Positions 1-7,709 of a stretch of DNA of 24,396 nucleotides are shown piece after piece. The stretch covers positions 1-24,396 of the forward strand of contig JAJXUC010000045.1 in NCBI GenBank assembly GCA_021783435.1, written 5' to 3'. The stretch comes from Pseudomonadota bacterium. GTDB lineage: Bacteria > Pseudomonadota > Gammaproteobacteria > Burkholderiales > Burkholderiaceae. The translations under genes and the position numbers were made by a program. The notes under the pieces were generated by a model that was given only the letters and a program-made list of their open reading frames with translations, was not told the origin of the DNA and searched no databases. Every line of letters starts with the position of its first letter. Within the stretch, counting starts at the first letter, position 1.

Positions 1-1143
<1,143 letters not shown>

Positions 1144-1154
<11 letters not shown>

Positions 1155-2448
1155 CGTACGGCCACTTCGCGAGTTGTGCAGTCTCATCGCTGACTGCCCT
1201 CACAGCACCCCGATCTGGACGGACTCGGGCTATATCGTCATCCGCAACCAACACATCAAGAACGGTCGACTCGACCTGAGTACCCCGTCATTCACTGATG
1301 CGGAACACTTCGCGCACCGCATACGGCGGGCGAAGCCTGCTGCTGGTGACATCATCTTCACTCGTGAAGCGCCCATGGGCGAAGTCTGCCTGGTTCCGCC
1401 GGGATTGGAGTGCTGCGTCGGACAGCGTCAGGTTCTTCTTCGTCCGGACCCCAGCGTCGTCGACGGCCGCTTCTTGCTGTTCGCTTTGCAGTCTCCGCAG
1501 GTTCAGCACGAGATTGCATGGAATGAGGGAACGGGTTCGACAGTCAGTAACGTCCGCATCCCGGTGCTTGAGGCGCTGCGAATTCCGGCGCCGCCGCTGG
1601 AAACTCAGCGGGAAATCGGCGTGGTCCTTGGAACTCTAGACGACCGCATCGACCTCCTGCGCCAAACCAACGCCACCCTCGAATCCATCGCCCAGGCGCT
1701 GTTCAAGAGCTGGTTCATCGACTTCGACCCCGTGCGCGCCAAGGCCGAAGGCCGCGAGCCGCAGGGCATGGACGCCGACACGGCCGCGCTGTTTCCAAGC
1801 GAGTTCGAGGAATCGGGACTGGGGTTGATTCCGAAGGGGTGGCGGGCGAGAAGGTTTGGTGATTTGGCGTCGCTGAGCAAGGGTACAGTGAACCCAATGG
1901 ACCACCCGTGCGAGGTCTTCGAGCACTACAGCTTGCCAGCGTTCGACACATCACGACTTCCCGTATTCGAGCTTGGCGAAACCATCAAGAGCAATAAGAC
2001 GCGAATCGGGAACGGCATAGTTCTTCAGTCGAAGCTGAACCCACACATCCCACGGGTTTGGCTTCCCTTCAACGTGGGTTTTCAAGCAGTGTGCTCGACA
2101 GAGTTTCTGCCATGGACGGCAAAGGAACCTGCGAGCCCAGAAATTTTGTACTGCTTGCTGACGAGCGCCGAATTTGCTGCTGAAGTGCAGACGTTGGTCA
2201 CCGGCACCTCAAACAGTCACCAGCGAGTGAAGGCGGACCAAATCGCTGCCTTGCCGGTTGTCGTTGCCACTGATTCCGTTTACACGGCATACACGGGACT
2301 TGTACGCTCTTTGTTAAAGCGCGTCGGTGAAAACACCGCGGCGGTGAAGACGCTTGCGACTCTCCGCGACACCTTCCTCCCCCGCCTCATCTCCGGCAAG
2401 CTGCGCGTTCCGGAAGCTCAGGGGCAGGCGGAAAATGCGCTGGCATGA
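1144..2448 (+). CDS. hsdS: Type I restriction-modification specificity subunit HsdS
   Basis: This 434-residue protein should provide DNA sequence recognition for the type I complex. The order is classical: target-recognition domain 1 (about residues 1-150), a central conserved helical region (about 155-215, with [15 protein letters not shown] and [13 protein letters not shown]), target-recognition domain 2 (about 225-385) and a distal conserved region ending in [13 protein letters not shown]. The ATG overlaps the hsdM stop, so the two are co-translated. The second recognition domain looks less GC-rich than the conserved parts, which is common because these domains are exchanged by recombination. 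The length is normal and no frameshift is seen, so it is probably functional. The partner hsdR is unusually far away, at 8125. Confidence 0.95.
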
Positions 2449-2472
2449 GCCACACGCAGCATAGACGGGCTA

Positions 2473-2552
2473 GTGAGTGACACTGTGAAGGCGATGCTAT
2501 TGCATTGCCCTCACAGTCCAGAAGCAGCGGGCAGAGCATGAAAACCGCTGTA
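2473..2552 (+). repeat. 80-bp repeat, copy 1 (directly after hsdS)
   Basis: First of three related copies (others at 5382 and 6411). It starts GTGAGTGACACTGTGAAGG and ends AACCGCTGTA. It contains a near-perfect stem: CTGTGAAGGCGATGC and GCATTGCCCTCACAG can pair around a TATT loop, with one mismatch and one G-T pair. Read as protein from the GTG it gives a 22-residue peptide (SDTVKAMLLHCPHSPEA core) whose TGA overlaps an ATG in the sequence ATGA, as at a translationally coupled gene junction. Differences from the other copies fall often in third codon positions. Copies 1 and 2 share all 80 positions without gaps. Confidence 0.8.
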
Positions 2553-2695
2553 TGCAGAATCGCTGTGGGAGGCGATGACATTTGTTGGAAATCATGCCGC
2601 GTAGCTTATGTTGATGCTCTCTGAATGGGAGCATTCGACCCGTTGCCGCCCATTCAGCGGCCGTTCGATCTCCTGAAATCCCCCCGGAAGCAGAC

Positions 2696-2762
2696 GCTCA
2701 ACGAATGAATTCACTGGCCTGCGCGGCTTTTCGCGCTGGTCCGGTGGAATGAGGGGTTGTGC
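2696..2762 (-). repeat. Integron attC recombination site, well preserved
   Basis: Read on the minus strand, this 67-bp site has the attC layout. R'' is GCACAAC (2756-2762). L'' contains TTCCACCGGACC. A short GC-rich hairpin loop (GCGCG / CGCGC) follows. L' contains GGCCAGTGAATTC, and R' is GTTGAGC (2696-2702), which fits the GTTRRRY consensus exactly. L'' and L' pair with unpaired extra bases in one arm, the feature that sets strand choice for IntI. The stop codon of the upstream membrane-protein ORF (2766-2768) lies 3 bp before R'', as in a normal cassette. No integrase gene is in the window. Confidence 0.75.
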
Positions 2763-2765
2763 TGC

Positions 2766-3439
2766 TCATTTCGCAAAGAACCAGCCGACTACCGTGAGAA
2801 TTGCTGAAAGGATTGCGACCAGTAAGCTTAGCTCTCCAACATGCCGACGAATAAAACCTTCTTCTTGTGTAACAACAAGAGTTGAGGAGGGTAGTAACTT
2901 GCCTCTTACGAGATAAAGGATTCCAAGCGTGATTGTTATGGACAACCAAGCCGCGAATACCGGCTTGTCGAGAGACGCACCTTTTGGCATAAACAGAGAG
3001 GCAGTGTTTGGAAGGTAGGCAGAAATAAGAAATATCCACCCAATTGGCGCTGATACGAACCAGCTATACCAAAGCTTATTGGCCTGCGTGAATGAATATA
3101 CAGTTTCAATTGCTCCGGCGCACCAAGCTTCAGAATCAGCACTCGCGCTTACCTCTGGCCTAGCACCAAGAAATGAACTTGACCTGATAAATACACGACG
3201 TCTGCCTTGTGTTAGCCGAAGCTTGAACTTGGTGATACGACCCGGAGCGCGGAATACTCCTTAAGCTCATCAATGTTATTAAATTCGAGGCTTTCGGACG
3301 GCAGTGTTATATCGATAGAGCCATAAACATCTTCTGGTTTATCGAATAGTGCCAACAGCCGCCCCCAGAGAAGTTCGAGATCGCCAATTTCAATTGAAAA
3401 TGCGGGCAACGCCTTCTCGCGGCTTACTTCTCTCTTCAT
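2766..3439 (-). pseudogene. Small three-helix membrane protein, interrupted by a frameshift (gene-cassette cargo)
   Basis: Two adjacent leftward frames look like one gene. The first begins at ATG 3437-3439 behind a strong GAGGGAAAG Shine-Dalgarno. It runs 66 residues to EYSALR and then leaves frame, reaching a stop at 3212. The second frame is open from 3260 to the stop at 2766 but has no usable start upstream of residue M at 2990. It reads GRITKFKLRLTQ... and carries three hydrophobic segments (WFVSAPIGWIFLISAYLP; a segment around AAWLSITITLGILYLV; a final segment around LLVAILSAILTVVGWFF). Restoring one G in the CCGGGT run near 3243 would join them into about 225 residues: a soluble N-terminal part followed by three membrane helices. 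It may be a real mutation or a sequencing error. Family unrecognised. It sits between two attC sites and is less GC-rich than the hsd genes. Confidence 0.65.
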
Positions 3440-3471
3440 CTTTCCCTCAAATCTTGATAGGCGTTGCCTGT

Positions 3472-3550
3472 GGCATATCGCCCACGTTCAGCCGCAGCTC
3501 TGCCACAGCGAGGCGGAGGCAGAGACGTCGGCTGCAACCTGTTGTTAGCC
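3472..3550 (-). repeat. Degenerate integron attC site at the end of the ATPase cassette
   Basis: On the minus strand the site opens with GGCTAAC (R'', 3544-3550), which contains the TAA stop of the upstream ATPase gene, as in many chromosomal-integron cassettes. GTTGCAGCCGACG (L'') follows, then an imperfect hairpin built on CTCTGCC and GGCAGAG, then CTGCGGCTGAACGTGGGCG (L'). GTTGCAGCCG pairs with CGGCTGAAC leaving one unpaired G in the left arm, the hallmark extrahelical base. The expected R' (GTTRRRY) is replaced by GATATGC, so the right core site has decayed and the site is probably not a good recombination substrate now. Confidence 0.65.
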
Positions 3551-4807
3551 ATCAACTGCGTCAGACCAGCGAAGATAGAAAAGCAAGTACGGGTCATGGA
3601 TATCAAAGACATCGTTCTCCGCATCCCATTCAACAACACGCTCTCCTACGGTGTCATTGACTATCTTCGCAATTTGAAAGCACGCGCTGGTGGCACTCGA
3701 CCCACTGGGCGGATCTTGATCGCACGTTGCGGCAATTCGGTCAATGAGGGATTGATACCTGAAGGTGAGTTGTGGAGGATCAAGCGACAACGCTTTTACC
3801 AGCAATTTGTATACGTCACCTTGCCACCCGTAGCGGCTTACATGAATCTTGCGATCTGCGCCCCGCGTCTTTGGCCCTTCCTTCATCTTCTCTACTACTG
3901 AGCCGTAGTCGGCAGACAATGCAGTACGGCGGCAGATTGACGAAAGCTTCGCGGGATCGTCTTGGAAGTCAACGGCGTCCTTTGATACCTCGCGGACACC
4001 TAGCTCAAAGCACGAATTTAGGCACAGGTACTGCATTAGCTGGGGTGAACCTGCTGCTTCAGAGGCAAGCTTGCTTACCACCGTATGGCGATGAGCGATA
4101 TTCAGCTTGTCGAACCCTTTATAGGCAATTTTTGACAGAACGTCTGGCTTCCAGTAGTCGAAGTCAATTGAGAACACGCGCCCGCGCAAGTCGGTGTTTC
4201 CTCTGATGACATCGTCAGCGTGATACGGTACCGACGCGCAGATTATCTTCACATTATTCCGAATCGCCTCCTTGATTTGACGAGCTACCTCGCCCTGAAC
4301 TTCTCTTGGAACGTAGTGAAAATCATCAATGAAGATGACAAAATCCGTTCCGCCAAGTTCCTTTATTAGCATCTGTAGATGGTCGACTGCTTTACCTTCC
4401 ACGCTGCTTGTCGTGGCGGTATAGGTACCGGTTGCAGATGCCTCCGCCTTTCCCTTTGCGACGATTACGCCGCCTTCAACGCTGCCTTTCCCGGAGATAG
4501 AAGCGCCAATAGCAGAAGTGCTGGACTCCGACTTCGATATGGGGGTTCCTATTAGGTCGAAAACCCTAAACCACAAGTCCGTGGCGGACTTTGCGCCGGC
4601 GCCGGTGATCTGGATGAGGTTATGTTTGCCGAGAACGTTCTCGACAAAAACCGTCTTGCCAGATTTTGATGGGCCTGAAATGGATACCAGCATGGCCCCG
4701 GCTTCGAGTGTATCCAGTAACTGACGTTTTCGCTCGACGAGGTGATCTTCGACAAAGGTATGCGCCGGAAACCTTCCGGGAGTAAACACCTCGGTTGCTT
4801 TTGTCAT
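3545..4807 (-). CDS. P-loop ATPase with winged-helix-like C-terminus (gene-cassette cargo)
   Basis: A 420-residue cytoplasmic ATPase. Walker A is GPSKSGKT (residues 45-52). Walker B is VIFIDD (about 157-162), followed by FHY. A sensor-like stretch ASVPYHADDVIRGN lies near 191-204. The C-terminus ends in FDIHDPYLLFYLRW, resembling the C-terminal winged-helix segment of archaeal-type/STAND-like ATPases. Between Walker A and B (about residues 92-140) is a Gly/Ser/Ala/Thr-rich insert with alternating small and hydrophobic residues, unusual for the fold. The ATG at 4807 is preceded by GAGAAG. Its stop codon is inside an attC-like site, and base composition is clearly less GC-rich than the hsd genes, so it looks horizontally acquired. 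Exact function unknown; phage defence is a guess from location and architecture. Confidence 0.8.
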   Translation of the reverse strand: MTKATEVFTPGRFPAHTFVEDHLVERKRQLLDTLEAGAMLVSISGPSKSGKTVFVENVLGKHNLIQITGAGAKSATDLWFRVFDLIGTPISKSESSTSAIGASISGKGSVEGGVIVAKGKAEASATGTYTATTSSVEGKAVDHLQMLIKELGGTDFVIFIDDFHYVPREVQGEVARQIKEAIRNNVKIICASVPYHADDVIRGNTDLRGRVFSIDFDYWKPDVLSKIAYKGFDKLNIAHRHTVVSKLASEAAGSPQLMQYLCLNSCFELGVREVSKDAVDFQDDPAKLSSICRRTALSADYGSVVEKMKEGPKTRGADRKIHVSRYGWQGDVYKLLVKALSLDPPQLTFRYQSLIDRIAATCDQDPPSGSSATSACFQIAKIVNDTVGERVVEWDAENDVFDIHDPYLLFYLRWSDAVDG

Positions 4808-5025
4808 TGTGGCTTCTCGAATATTGAATGATGGTTAACGCAATGTAGTCCGTCGAATAAACCGCGCATCCCGGGCTATCCCACGGGATAAACACGCCAG
4901 CCTGCGGAGCATACGAAAGCGATGGCGGCCTGCAACCCGCATGAAAGCCGGCTTTCCAAAGCCGTGACTGCGCAGACTCACGATCACGGGCTGCCGCGAA
5001 CCCTGTCATCTATCCGCGCCGACTT

Positions 5026-5080
5026 ATGTGCCACTGGCGCAATGCCAAATTGGATACTTGGCGCCAAATTGTCTTACATG
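5026..5080. repeat. Cluster of short palindromic/direct repeats, possible recombinase binding sites
   Basis: GCCAAATTG occurs at 5044-5052 and again at 5063-5071, a 19-bp period. TTGGCGCCAA (5058-5067) is a perfect palindrome, and the sequence before it carries the related GGCGCAATGCC. The 21-mer at 5053-5073 has an imperfect counterpart on the other strand at 5499-5519. The pattern resembles a recombinase or transposase end with several protein-binding sites, but no such gene is present here. Confidence 0.45.
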
Positions 5081-5381
5081 GCCCGCATCTGTCCAGCCCT
5101 AGGTGGCACCGCAGGAGGACTTTTCTCTCGTTGCAACCGGATAGACGTGCGCAGGGTCTGCTGCCGCGAATCGCGCGACGCCACCTGGCCACCTTCCGCC
5201 ACAACGATCGGCCATTCGACCAACAAGAGCATCCGTCCTTTCAGGTTTAGGTTTGTCCGATGCCTGAATGCCCAGCGCCCCACTCCCCTTGCCAAAGTTT
5301 GCCACCCTCGCGGCCCGCGCCGCGCAGGAGGCCAACCGCAAGCGCAGCATTCCCAACTGGTATTCCCTGGAGGACAGGCTG

Positions 5382-5461
5382 GTGAGCGACACCGGGGAGG
5401 TGGTGCTTTTGCACAGCCCTCACAGTCCGGAAGCAGCGGGCAGAGCATGAAAACCGCTGTA
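5382..5461 (+). repeat. 80-bp repeat, copy 2
   Basis: Collinear with copy 1 over all 80 positions; the last 35 bp differ at only one site. Encoded peptide core: SDTGEVVLLHSPHSPEA, again ending GRA with TGA overlapping ATG (ATGA). The long stem of copy 1 is largely lost, leaving GTGC-TTTT-GCAC. Compared with copy 1, five codon differences are silent and five change the residue. An open frame enters the copy from upstream (5268), so the repeat may have been the tail of a longer gene. Confidence 0.8.
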
Positions 5462-5498
5462 CTCTGCTTTGCAGCGCCACGGCTTCTTGACGAAATTA

Positions 5499-5519
5499 GA
5501 CAATTTGCGCCAAAGTGTC
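5499..5519. repeat. Inverted repeat just beyond the higA stop
   Basis: GACAATTTG and CAAAGTGTC flank a CGC centre, pairing at 8 of 9 positions. It lies 2 bp past the higA stop codon on the leftward strand and is followed there by TAATTT, so it could act as a weak terminator for higBA. Its minus-strand sequence also aligns, with one small gap each way, to the repeat at 5053-5073, so it may instead be the mirror end of a small lost element of about 465 bp. Confidence 0.45.
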
Positions 5520-5521
5520 GT

Positions 5522-5839
5522 TTATGTATTTTCGGCCACGGCAAGCAGTGCCTTGGGATTCGTGCGTGCGATGGTGAGCAAGGTGCGCGCAGCCCCGCTG
5601 GGTTGCTTGCGGCCTTGTTCCCATCCTTGCAGTGTGCGGACGGAGACGCCGAGCAGCGCGGCAAATTGGGATTGCGACAGTCCCGTGCGTTGACGGGCTT
5701 CGGCTACTGGCGAGAACACGACGTGCGTTTTCCCCGCCTTCATCTGGCGCACCGACTCCAGCAGTTCAGCAGCCAGGTCACGGGTGGCCTCATAGGCCGT
5801 GAGTTGCGCATCCGAGAGCGGTTTAGCTTTCGAGGGCAT
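5522..5839 (-). CDS. higA: HigA-type antitoxin, XRE/Cro helix-turn-helix
   Basis: A 105-residue DNA-binding antitoxin. An N-terminal region with helical character (about residues 8-35) precedes a Cro/C1-type helix-turn-helix at about 50-80, visible as GLSQSQFAALLGVSVRTLQ followed by GWEQGRKQPSG. Families of this type bind the cognate RelE/HigB toxin and repress the shared promoter. Its start overlaps the end of the toxin gene by 17 bp, giving the toxin-first order typical of higBA and not of relBE. Regulation would be through the palindrome at 6143-6161. Length and motif are normal and the pair appears intact. Confidence 0.88.
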   Translation of the reverse strand: MPSKAKPLSDAQLTAYEATRDLAAELLESVRQMKAGKTHVVFSPVAEARQRTGLSQSQFAALLGVSVRTLQGWEQGRKQPSGAARTLLTIARTNPKALLAVAENT

Positions 5840-6134
5840 GGCGAATCTCCTTCAACTTGTCACCGGTGATGTTGTCGGTCTTTCCCTTCGCGTACAGCGT
5901 CAGAAGCACCACTTCTTCTTCAGCCGTGCGTGTAAAGTAGATGACGCGCACACCGCCAGATTTTCCTGAACCTGCCCGACGCCAGCGGACTTTGCGAATA
6001 CCGCCGGATTCTGGCACCACGTCCCCGGCATTCGGATACTGGGCAAGGTGAGCAGCAAACTCGCCACGCTCCTCCTCGCTCCAGTACAGAGGCCATTGTT
6101 TCTGGAACAGGAGGGTCTCGATCACCGTGAACAT
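5823..6134 (-). CDS. higB: HigB/RelE-superfamily toxin
   Basis: A 103-residue protein with the features of a HigB-like RelE-superfamily toxin, which in characterised members cleaves mRNA on the ribosome. Recognisable are the compact N-terminal helices (SEEERGEFAAHLAQYPNAGDVVP), then GGIRKVRWRR, GVRVIYF and the closing strand-helix VVLLTLYAKGKTDN...KLKEI. It is first in a leftward two-gene operon with higA. The ATG at 6134 is only about 6 bp from a TATAGT -10-like hexamer, so the transcript may have almost no leader. Toxin family is secure; the exact mode of action is not shown by sequence alone. Confidence 0.87.
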   Translation of the reverse strand: MFTVIETLLFQKQWPLYWSEEERGEFAAHLAQYPNAGDVVPESGGIRKVRWRRAGSGKSGGVRVIYFTRTAEEEVVLLTLYAKGKTDNITGDKLKEIRHALES

Positions 6135-6140
6135 TTATAA

Positions 6141-6161
6141 ACTATACGCCCAAGGCGCATA
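6141..6161 (-). promoter_or_regulatory. higBA operator and -10 region
   Basis: TATACGCC-CAA-GGCGCATA (6143-6161) is an inverted repeat with one mismatch, placed 9 bp before the toxin ATG. On the minus strand TATAGT (6146 to 6141) within it is a good -10 hexamer. Overlap of palindrome and promoter fits autorepression by HigA. Confidence 0.6.
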
Positions 6162-6182
6162 CTCGTCGAGCCAGCCTGAGCG

Positions 6183-6410
6183 ATGCCCGCGATGCGCCTG
6201 CTGCACGAAGACCACGTCGAGCAAGCCGCGCTGCAATGGCTGTCCTCCCTGGGCTGGGAGGTGACGCACCGGCCCGACATCTCCCCGCCCGACGCCAAGA
6301 CACCCGGCAGCGAACGCGACAGCTACCGCCAGGTCGGCCCGCCGCACCGACTGCAAGCCGCCATCCGCCGACCCGACCCTCCACATCCCCGGCTCAGCAC
6401 AGGCGGACCG
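6183..6410 (+). pseudogene. Remnant duplicate of the hsdR 5' end
   Basis: The frame encodes EDHVEQAALQWLSSLGW, then PDISPPDAKTPG and RLQAAIRR, which align directly with residues 6-60 or so of the intact HsdR at 8125 (EDHLEQAALQWLSALGW, PDISPPDGKTPG, RLRQAIRR). Similarity fades near 6395 and the frame then runs into repeat copy 3. There is no nuclease or helicase part, so it cannot be functional as restriction subunit. It probably marks recombination between two related type I loci, or a partial replacement of hsdR. Confidence 0.85.
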
Positions 6411-6463
6411 ATGAGCGACACTGTGAAAGCGATGCTTTTGCACGACACTCACAGCCCAGAAGC
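6411..6463 (+). repeat. 80-bp repeat, copy 3 (partial)
   Basis: Matches the first 53 bp of copies 1 and 2 and then diverges after AGAAGC. The peptide from its ATG has the core SDTVKAMLLHDTHSPEA. Compared with copy 1 five codon differences are silent and three replace a residue. Outer arms CTGTGA/TCACAG of the copy 1 stem are kept, while the middle of the stem is lost. It is fused in frame to the hsdR remnant upstream. Confidence 0.75.
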
Positions 6464-6532
6464 CTATGCGCTGCGACCCGCACGTTGCAAGTAAGCTACG
6501 AATGATCAACAACACGAAACAGGGGCCGTGCC

Positions 6533-6976
6533 TTGGAGGATTGGCTGGAAAAGCCCAAGACCGTGCTGCGCTGGAGTGGACTCAAGGCGCGGCCAAATCA
6601 CGCCGGGCATCTCATCGGCATTGGCGAGTTGGCTGAGTCCGGCACGGGCATCACCATTCCCGGCTTCACCCTGCAGATCGAGGTCAAGGCGCCCTGCGAC
6701 GTTGCGCGCTGCCTCTATCTGTTCAGCATCATGCACCAGCAGGCGGGCGATCGGCGACGCGCTTACCAGCTTGAAGTCTCGCCTGCTGGCAAGCGCACCC
6801 ACAATGGCGACGATCAGCCGATCCATGGACCCCATGAGCACGTCGACGACGATGTTTTCGCGGTTTCGGATTTGGCGGTGAAGTGCGAGAATTGGCCAGG
6901 CGCGCTGCATTGGTTTTTCACGCGCACCCACATCGAACCCTTTGAAATTCCCGACCCGAACCGCGATGGACTGTGA
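6533..6976 (+). CDS. Uncharacterised protein, partner of the DUF1828 gene
   Basis: A 147-residue soluble protein starting at TTG; the nearest in-frame upstream codon is a stop at 6503, so no ATG is available. Notable parts are GFTLQIEVKAPCDVARCLYLFSIM, a histidine-rich HGPHEH followed by DDDVF, and a C-terminal CENWPGALHWFFTRTHIEPF. It overlaps the next gene by 11 bp, so the two are probably co-translated and work together. From memory it resembles a small family found next to DUF1828 proteins (possibly DUF6978), but this is uncertain. No enzymatic motif is recognised. A toxin-antitoxin or defence role is possible from location only. Confidence 0.65.
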   Translation: MEDWLEKPKTVLRWSGLKARPNHAGHLIGIGELAESGTGITIPGFTLQIEVKAPCDVARCLYLFSIMHQQAGDRRRAYQLEVSPAGKRTHNGDDQPIHGPHEHVDDDVFAVSDLAVKCENWPGALHWFFTRTHIEPFEIPDPNRDGL

Positions 6977-7709
6977 GTGGGCGAAGGCCCTGACCCGGTA
7001 TGACTGCACGCCGCTGCGAGCGACGGACGGTCATGCATGTCTGGAAATCGGCACGCCCTTCAGCCTGCCCGACGGCAGCGCAATCAACATCTATCTGGTG
7101 GACACAGCAAGCAGTCTGCTGAAAATCAGCGACAACGGCGACACGCTGTTTCAGCTTGGCGGAATGGGCCTGGATGTCTGGAACGGTCGCCGTTTCACCG
7201 CGGTGCGTGAGCTGCTGCGCGCGCACCACATGAGTCTCTCGGACGACGGGAACGTGCACCTCGTGGTCGCGCCAGAGCGCGCTGCCGCGGGCTTTGCACG
7301 CACCGTGACGGGGCTGTTGGCGCTGGCGCAGTGGGCTACCGAGCAGCTCGAAGTCGAACCCCAGGCTCAGGACTTGATTGCCGAGATCGAACCCTACATC
7401 GTCGCGCGCGACCCGAATGCGTCGTTCAAGCGCTGGCCCCGCGTGCGTGGCGCCAGCCAGACGGAGCATCGGTTCGATTTCCAGCACGGCACCGATCTGA
7501 TCGACGTGCTCGCGCCGCATGCCACAGCGACGGGCAGCGCCATGCGCAAGGCGGGCGACGTGCAAAACGGACCTTACGCTGAAAACCTGCGTCCCCTGTT
7601 CATTGTCGACGACCGTTCGGACCCCGAGCGCGCCGAGAACGAGATCGGCATTCTGGGGTCGATGACGCGCGCGGTCGCGGCGAGTCGAATCATGCGCCTG
7701 CCGCACTGA
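6966..7709 (+). CDS. DUF1828-type domain protein
   Basis: A 247-residue protein from ATG 6966 (a TTG at 6942 is an alternative start). The N-terminal half carries the DUF1828-like pattern: IGTPFSLPDGSAINIYLVD, then LLKISDNGDTLFQLGGMG. The C-terminal half, with FDFQHGTDLIDVLAPH and LFIVDDRS, resembles the DUF1829-type extension often attached to it. Members of this family are frequent on mobile and defence-associated DNA, and their activity is unknown to me. The 11-bp overlap with the preceding gene supports a two-component unit. The gene is high-GC like the hsd genes, unlike the cassettes to the left. Confidence 0.75.
   Translation: MDCEWAKALTRYDCTPLRATDGHACLEIGTPFSLPDGSAINIYLVDTASSLLKISDNGDTLFQLGGMGLDVWNGRRFTAVRELLRAHHMSLSDDGNVHLVVAPERAAAGFARTVTGLLALAQWATEQLEVEPQAQDLIAEIEPYIVARDPNASFKRWPRVRGASQTEHRFDFQHGTDLIDVLAPHATATGSAMRKAGDVQNGPYAENLRPLFIVDDRSDPERAENEIGILGSMTRAVAASRIMRLPH

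Larger units (their letters stand above)
4808..5521. other. 714-bp stretch without a convincing gene
   Basis: Several overlapping ORFs cross this stretch, but none has recognisable family features and the longest run antisense into higA. What can be seen is a cluster of GCCAAATTG-type repeats at 5026-5080, the second copy of the 80-bp repeat at 5382-5461, and an inverted repeat at 5499-5519 just beyond the higA stop. A short open frame from 5268 to 5450 (containing RSIPNWYSLEDRL) reads straight into repeat copy 2 and ends at its ATGA; it may be the C-terminal remnant of a lost gene. On the minus strand, GCGTTAACC near 4830, just upstream of the ATPase start, faintly resembles an attC R' end, but no matching left arm was found. 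Confidence 0.6.

Noticed and set aside
3212..3218. GGCTAAC containing the stop of the 75-codon frame, taken at first for another attC R''
   Set aside because: No paired L''/L' arms follow, and the position lies inside the frameshifted membrane-protein gene.
4922..5869. 315-codon rightward open frame
   Set aside because: Crosses the repeat-rich spacer and runs antisense through the whole of higA; Arg/Cys-rich and not protein-like.
2473..6463. The 80-bp repeats as attC sites or a CRISPR array
   Set aside because: They lack RYYYAAC/GTTRRRY cores and are kilobases apart with no regular spacers.
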